Source of the DNA: Bimuria novae-zelandiae CBS 107.79
Taxonomy: Eukaryota > Ascomycota > Dothideomycetes > Pleosporales > Didymosphaeriaceae
Length of the DNA stretch: 51,471 bases
Reading direction: 5' to 3'
Assembly (NCBI GenBank): GCA_010015655.1
Contig: ML976656.1
Coordinates: 750,137-801,607, forward strand
Part shown: one piece after another, positions 45,546-51,471 of the stretch
How positions within the stretch are numbered: the first letter of the stretch is position 1
How the letters are laid out: each line of letters starts with the position of its first letter
The notes under the pieces: model-generated
What the model was told of the DNA's origin: nothing
Databases searched by the model: none
The model's input: only the letters and a program-made list of their open reading frames with translations
Position numbers and translations under genes: made by a program

Positions 45546-46304
45546 TCCCAGACGCGGTGGTTCAATACGACCACGTACAAGATTTGTATGATACTTCAAG
45601 GCTGGATAGAGGTAGTTTATGTTGCATAGCGGAGGCGTTCTTATACCATATTCGAATTCTGATAATCTTCACTCAAATGTGGCTGTCTCTTCTGAAACAC
45701 GATACTCTTGCATCAAGACTTTATCGCAAACCCGGATGTGCGAGTAAGCTGGCGTTGCTGGTCCAAGGCTGTTCAGCTGAGCTGACCAGGGTGCGCTTTC
45801 CTTTCTCGCTGGAGAACACAGCCCCACCGTTCCTATTGCCTTCCATGTAGTGCAATCCCCCTCCCACAACTTATCTTCATGATTCTGGATGAGTGCCACG
45901 ACTACGTGTAGACTTTGATTTCTATCGCAGCCGGTCCTCTAATTCGCCAGTGGGAGGACGCGACCATGGAGGATTAGGCGGAGCCTCAGCGAACGGAAGC
46001 TACGCAGCCTAGCTCGCTAACATGGCACTCCACCGAACGTGCACAAATGTTTGGAGAATTCCACAGCATGTCAATAAGACATGCTCCTTCCGCGCGCTCA
46101 TATAGTCCCGCGGTATCAACCAAAAAACCTTTCGCACGAACCCGAGCAAGGCGTCGATGGACCACCACAGCCACCAGAGTGCTCTACGGGCAAGACATCG
46201 GTTGAGACTTGCTTCCGCTTAATACGGGAGAGGAAACGCTTTCACCGCGACAAGTCTCTCGATTTGGCTCTCCAATGCTTGTGAGATTCGTCGCCACATA
46301 GTTT
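45546..46304. other. Intergenic, no gene recognised
   Basis: About 760 bp after ATP23 with no motif-bearing frame. The open frame reaching 45850 is a shifted reading of the ATP23 second exon. Confidence 0.4.
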
Positions 46305-48358
46305 ATGCGCTGGAGCTTGGTGTCATACCTTAAATGGCCATCAAGCTACCCCATTACCATACTCAAGGAGAAACAGTTCCGCGCCGTTGGGATGTACATA
46401 GTGCACGAAATCCAGTGTCGAAAACCCACTCGACCTAAGCTTTCGGGTGCTATACTCCAAGGTTATCCGGAAAATCTGCTATTCAAGCTGCAACTGGAAT
46501 GGTGGTCAGACTTTGAGCGCCGACTGGACGTACGACGTATCGAACTTCATGATTTAAATGCTCATGACGCCTATCTACTTACGTTACGGCCGGCTGACGA
46601 GTGGGCTCGCGACCAAACTTCCGTCACACTACCAAAATGTAATGTATCCTGACTCGATTCAAAAATGCTTCACAGACATTGCCAAATATGGCAGTCCGGT
46701 CATCACGCATGGTATTGGAGAACTTCTTAGCATATTCGAGCTTTCTGGGGCGACTATTAGCAACACAACAGCGTTGTATATGAGATTCTCAAAAGTTTTC
46801 GCGCTCTTCACAAAAACGCTCGTACCACAAAAGAGCGGGAGAAAAGTAACCCAAACATACCGCATCATGTCCGAGAACAAGAAACTACCAACTGGCGAAG
46901 CAGTTCCATTGTCCTTTAGAAGGATATTGATGCTAAGAGACCGCAATGGACGCATCAAATTCGTACTAGCAACGGCCCGAAAAGATCTTCGAGCACCCCC
47001 GGAAGATACAGTGTAGGGAGAGATCGTCATATCACCGTGAGCAATGTGACATTCCACACAGCACAAATACACAAACCAACCGTTATGTTTCTAACAACAT
47101 CCGAAGGCATAAGGTCTGAAGCTTCCTCAGAAGCTGCACTTGTTGACCAGAACACCGGATTATAAGTCTACCCACACTTCACCGTGAAAATCGTTTTACT
47201 GACACGACACAGGCCATTGGGTATGCATTCTGGAAATTCTCGAAGGCCGTACAAGGAGAACGCCTTCCTTACGCTCCTCAGACCGAAGGGCGTGTGGCCA
47301 CTTGACCCGAATAGTGACTGGTCCGGCAGAGGACAGCACGTTGAGTTTCAACCTAGCGAGAGGGATTCTATACCTCGCCTGTTAGAAGTCAAAGCATTAC
47401 TCGGCTCGACATTCTCAGCAGCTGTCGAAAGCGTCAAGTGCAAAAAGATCTACCTAGCTCGCAAGACCATATCCTGTGGACGATACATCAACAAAGAACA
47501 GGCTATTGACGAAGTCGCCCATCTCAACCAAGTTCAGCATTCTCACATAGTCCGCGTCGTAGGCACCTATAGCATCGCTAAACAACTGTCCATCTTGCTC
47601 TACCCGGTCGCCGAGTACAATTTGGAAACATTTCTTCGAGAGATGAGCGAGTATTCAGGAAACGAAATCGATGATCCCCAACACACGCTCACGCTAACGA
47701 CGTTCTTTGGCTATCTTTGCAATGCCCTCGCGTATATACATAGCAAGATGACTTGACACAAGGATATCAAACCACAAAACATCTTCGTTCGCAGTATGAG
47801 TAGTAACCGGGCACTCACTGCTCTCCTTGGAAGGTATATATTACAGACTTTGGTCTTGCAAAATATTATACATCAATAGCTACCTCAGAAACTGAAGGAC
47901 CAACAATGTTCACCCGAAAGTACGCCGCCCCAGAGGTTGTAGAACAGGACAAGCGTGGGTTTGCGGCAGACATCTTCTCCCTCGGATGTGTGTTCGTGGA
48001 AATTATTACGGTGATCACCCGAAAAACATGTTCTAAACCTCTCAGTCGTTTCACCTCTACATTTGGGCCAATCGATCCCGTGGAGAAGCTGGAATTGCTG
48101 CTAGCTCCCAACAAATAAGGGCACGTATCGTGTCAATGCAATATCCAAAAAATACAGGAATTCGTTCTCGAGATGCAGATCAGACGTACATTCTACCACT
48201 CTCTTCGTTTCAGACTCAAATTCGCCCACGAAGTCATCGCGCGGATGTTAGAGATAAATCCAGAACGCCGACCAACGGCACGCATATTAAAGGCGTACTT
48301 CGGAAGCAACGGCGCTTGCTGTCAGGCAGGGAATGCCCTAGATCCGCTCCGGGATTAA
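46305..48358 (+). pseudogene. Protein kinase-like gene, decayed
   Basis: The kinase core is clear from 47184: KIYLARKTISCGRYINKEQAIDEVAHLNQVQHSHIVRVVGTYS, LSILLYPVAEYNLETFLREM, then HSKMT-TGA(47754)-HKDIKPQNIFV. The stop sits just before the catalytic loop, where Arg (CGA) would be natural. A frame change follows near 47860, after which the activation segment reads YITDFGLAKYY and TMFTRKYAAPEVVEQ, with DIFSLGCVFVEII. A TAA at 48116 interrupts the same frame, then FAHEVIARMLEINPERRPTARIL completes subdomain XI. The region upstream (46305-47016) carries two open frames in different phases (LSGAILQGYPENLLFKLQLEWW and YPDSIQKCFTDIAKYGSPV) that could be the decayed N-terminal part, though that link is only inferred. 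Confidence 0.7.
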
Positions 48359-49080
48359 CCGCCGATGATTGATGAAGACTTCGACAGTCACATAAAGAAC
48401 CAGTATTTCCCTGAGGCCCTCAGCGACCACGTACCCCGTTCGAACTCCGTTCCGAGAAGCGCTCTTTATACCGAATGAGCAGCCTGGATCTATCATCTGC
48501 AGCGCTATCCTGAGCGTTGGCTTTTGTCACGATTCACGAGTACGAGCCTTTCTTGCCATCTGCACAAGCACGGTTCACACGATTCATCGGTACTTCCCAG
48601 AGAAGAACCAAATGTACCTCATCAATCTCTTCGCTACCAATCAAAGTATACTGTAACCATGAACGCAAGCTCCCGTTCCACCGCACAGGTTTCGCATTCC
48701 ATGCACCATATACATCTCAACAATCACCACTCCTCTTGCCAAATCACTCCACAAGATGAAATCCGTCCCACGCACCCGGTTCGCGAAAAAGCTTGTTCTT
48801 CGCGCAATCGCACGGTCGGGCGATTTGCTTACCTGCATCAGCGGAGCTGTGAAGTCCGAGTGCGTTTCAGAAGACCGAGTACCGGTGTGGGACGTGCACG
48901 AGTAGTGGCTCGGAGAATTAACAGGTGGCACGGTCTGTGTAGGAAGAGAGTAGCAAAAGTTCGATAGTTGGGAGGGTGGGTGACGGTGAAGGTTGGAGGA
49001 GGGGGGGGGGTTATGGGGTAGATGAGCGGGTGGGTCATGGCACTTTACAAGGGCAAAAGGGCGTCAGGAGGACGACCCCA
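48359..49080. other. Intergenic with a G-rich tract
   Basis: No gene is supported; an open frame at 48524-48967 lacks motifs. A G-rich plus-strand tract at about 48970-49017 ends with ten consecutive G (49001-49010) after GGGAGGGTGGG, a possible G-quadruplex. Confidence 0.45.
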
Positions 49081-50360
49081 CAAAGCTCACTCTCCAATAT
49101 GCAATTTTTCATATTTACTTTTTGCTGACTTGGAATACTACTTCCTTAGGCCCTTTGATAGGGCGATGTCTCTTGTGATAATATACCATGTACGCTTCAC
49201 GTACGCATGGATAAACGCAAACACTTTAACGCTATATGGTCGTAAAAAAGCCATAAGCGCTTTATTATTGGCAATGCTCATTGAACTTGCTTGCTAGAAA
49301 AGATATTCTATTTTTTCTTATAGGATCATACGCTGGTTGTAGAGACGAAACGCTTTGCTATATAAAATATACATGTGCTCAGTAATATAAAGGAAGACGA
49401 AGTATCTCACTATAAAAGATACGCACGATTATACTTAGCAATACTATTAGACCATTGCTAGCAAAAGAATACGGGAACCTAAAAGTATATAGATTTAGGG
49501 GGAACAGGTTGGGCGACAAGAAGGCAGGCTTATGGCATAAAGGAGATAGGGAGAGTATGTCACATACTACTGATCCGACTAAGAGGTATAAGAATCTAAC
49601 AATATATCTAGACCTATTTAATTACGCGAAAAAGGGGCTCCTGAAATATGCAAGCGCTGTATACATATTACTATGTATACCTTTTTAATATATCTTTACC
49701 TTTAGAACTATTGTGTCTTTCCTTACTAAATAAGATCTGCATCTATAATCCCATAACTAAAAGTGCGATTAGACTAAACAATATGATTTGTTTTACAGTC
49801 CCCCATGTCTGATCCACGAACTGAGATATTTAATCCCTTAATGTTATTTTAGTATTTGTCTTCCTTGGTCCTGTATGAGTAGAACCGCGTTAAAGCCCTT
49901 CCTCGCGGATTTGCACCGCTTTGTCGACGTTTTAATCCCACGTATATACCTCTCCACGCTACGAAAAGTTTTAAAACTCGAAAAGGTACTTGTAGTTATG
50001 ATTAAAGTTTATCTGACCCATGAGTGTAGATGGACGGCCGGTTGGACAGGTTCCAAATCTGAAGACAGCTTGAAAGATTTTTATGTGTTGATAGATAACG
50101 CGGGATCGTGTGCAGCACCGATGTTCTTCAAAATTGCGGTCGAAGAGAGTCGATTCCAAAGGGGGAAAATAATTACAGGATGCAATTCTCGTCAATAACT
50201 GTTCTAAACGTTAGTATAGAAACATATTATGCAGGTCATATGCCTATAATACACCGACTTCGTTTTCGTTTCTTTTTTCTCTTCGAGAACTATATATTAG
50301 CAATACTGTACCATAGCTTCCCACAAAACCACCTTTAACAAAGAATACTGATATGTTATT
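49081..50360. other. AT-rich, TA-rich stretch, probable decayed repeat
   Basis: About 1.3 kb is visibly AT-rich with many TATA and TATATAA words, unlike the GC-balanced genes around it. Short lysine/tyrosine-rich frames (49455-49688 and 49875-50198) could be remnants of a mobile element, but no reverse transcriptase, integrase or transposase motif can be read. The composition is what RIP leaves behind. Confidence 0.5.
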
Positions 50361-50766
50361 TCACAGTTTAAACAACGTAACTTCGATGCACACTTGTACA
50401 GCAGCTCAATTTTGGACCATGTTGTACAAGTGCCGAGCCAATACGCGCGCCAGGGGAGGAAGATACCCAGGACGCCTCCCAACTCTTTGATCGTCTTCCC
50501 AACTCCTGAGATCGATCCTCCAAATGGCGTAATGTAGCACAACACAACGCCAATTACGCATAACCACAGTGGAATTGTATTATTCTTCCATCTATTCTCC
50601 CAGCACGAGAAACCCCCAAAAGCAGCACCGAACCCACGCGGATTTGTCGCCGTCTTACTCCCAGAGGCACAGCAAGCAACAGCTAATCCCTCGCATTCCT
50701 TCGCTTACTCTCAATACTCCTCATCCTTTCAACACCCTTGACTAATAAGCAAATCGTTCTTCCAAA
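50361..50766. other. Intergenic, pyrimidine-rich toward 50767
   Basis: No gene is recognised. The final 70 bases before ATG 50767 are rich in C and T, like a fungal 5' leader. Confidence 0.35.
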
Positions 50767-51186
50767 ATGAATCCTTTCTATCCTCTTCAATCCTTACTCC
50801 CCTTGGCGCGAACCGACTACGCCGCTCAAAAACCAAAAAACGCTGACGAAAAAACCACATCCATCTTCCCCAAGATAACACTCATCTCCTTCCCTATCCG
50901 CGCCATCCCGCCGCCGCGGTACTCATGGCACGTGCGTACCTACAGCCCTGTTATATATCCTTTGGTTATAAGACTTTGAATTTCGCACACGCACTTGCAC
51001 ACGCACGCAGGCGGCATAGCTACCTCTGGCCCAACACGTTGGCGGGAGGCTGTGCTGTGCCGCGCTGCAGGTACCCTACCGCGCCACACCGAACTCGACC
51101 CAACATTTGAACCCAAATATAGGGCAGACGGGAGCTACTGCAGATGTGCGTGCATGTACTGGATCCATGGATTTGTAGACGGGTAG
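50767..51186 (+). CDS. Weak gene model, unknown small protein
   Basis: ATG 50767 follows a CT-rich leader and an AAA context. The first frame reads MNPFYPLQSLLPLARTDY and KITLISFPIRAIPPPRYSWH. A donor at 50936 (C|GTACCT) and an acceptor ending at 51010 would join in frame to GGIATSGPTRWREAVLC and end at 51186. No domain, signal peptide or family is recognised. Either splice choice or the whole model could be wrong; it is listed because the leader and exon look more gene-like than the surrounding DNA. Confidence 0.25.
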
Positions 51187-51326
51187 TATGTAGTGTGCAT
51201 GGCGGTGCAGGTGGTGCTGTGTTGGAGGGTAGGCACTGAGGAAGAGTTGTCGTTGGGGTCGGGAAAGTACGTCGGGAATCCTTCGCACCTACGTGCAGCG
51301 TAGCATGGAGTGTTGATCATTAATTG

Positions 51327-51348
51327 TACGAAGGAGCTCGTTTTTATT
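51327..51348. repeat. Dispersed repeat, copy 2
   Basis: These 22 bp are identical to 9707-9728. The following bases (TTAGCGCGCATCGCGCGG and so on) keep partial similarity to the first copy. The element may run past the window edge. Confidence 0.55.
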
Positions 51349-51471
51349 GTGTCTCCACCCTTAGCGCGCATCGCGCGGCCCACCAACATTGATCCGCCCA
51401 CCCGCCATTTTTGTATGAGAACAGGATAACAATGGGTTTTTAGACTATGCGCGTTCGAATAAACACATATT

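Noticed and set aside
44523..45599. A 358-codon minus-strand frame across ATP23
   Set aside because: It overlaps both ATP23 exons and the intron, and ATP23 motifs (HEMVH, Cys block) are decisive.
1..51471. CRISPR arrays, bacterial operons or riboswitches
   Set aside because: No regularly spaced repeats; the intron-rich genes are eukaryotic.

Overview
The window reads as nuclear DNA of a filamentous ascomycete (Pezizomycotina, most likely a dothideomycete). Genes are single transcription units on both strands. Their GT-AG introns are mostly 44-120 nt with CTAAC/CTGAC-like branch sites. HET-domain, ABCC-transporter and fungal F-box genes are present, and several dead genes carry CpA-to-TpA type nonsense changes that look like repeat-induced point mutation (RIP). 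Taxonomic placement is inference; no search was possible.

Layout. 1-1152: a terminal-inverted-repeat element beside a broken HET gene. 1278-6558: AIM41 (-) and NUP170 (+), divergent. 6559-11330: sparse DNA with one F-box gene (-) and one copy of a dispersed repeat. 11331-15146: a decayed membrane-protein gene split by an 858-bp hAT-type element with an 8-bp target duplication, then tRNA-Glu(CTC) with an 8-nt intron. 15556-25972: a short-chain dehydrogenase (-), a full-length ABCC transporter (+), an R3H protein (-) and a secreted M28 aminopeptidase (-). 26202-32823: an F-box fragment, an HD-domain protein, a broken DUF4336 gene, a HET gene with two in-frame TAA codons, and a conserved membrane protein. 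34007-45545: a conserved housekeeping block of BEM1 (-), THP3 (-), VPS36 (+), PRO1 (-) and ATP23 (+). 45546-51471: gene-poor DNA with a dead protein kinase, an AT-rich stretch, a weak gene model and a second copy of the dispersed repeat.

The intact genes serve unrelated core functions: nuclear pore, mRNP handling, polarity, ESCRT-II, proline synthesis and mitochondrial proteolysis. No biosynthetic cluster or clearly novel multi-gene system is evident. The most informative structure is the two-speed pattern: intact conserved genes interleaved with five decayed genes, one truncated gene and small mobile or repeated elements. The best-supported single event is the hAT insertion, because removing it and one duplicate rejoins the host reading frame exactly.
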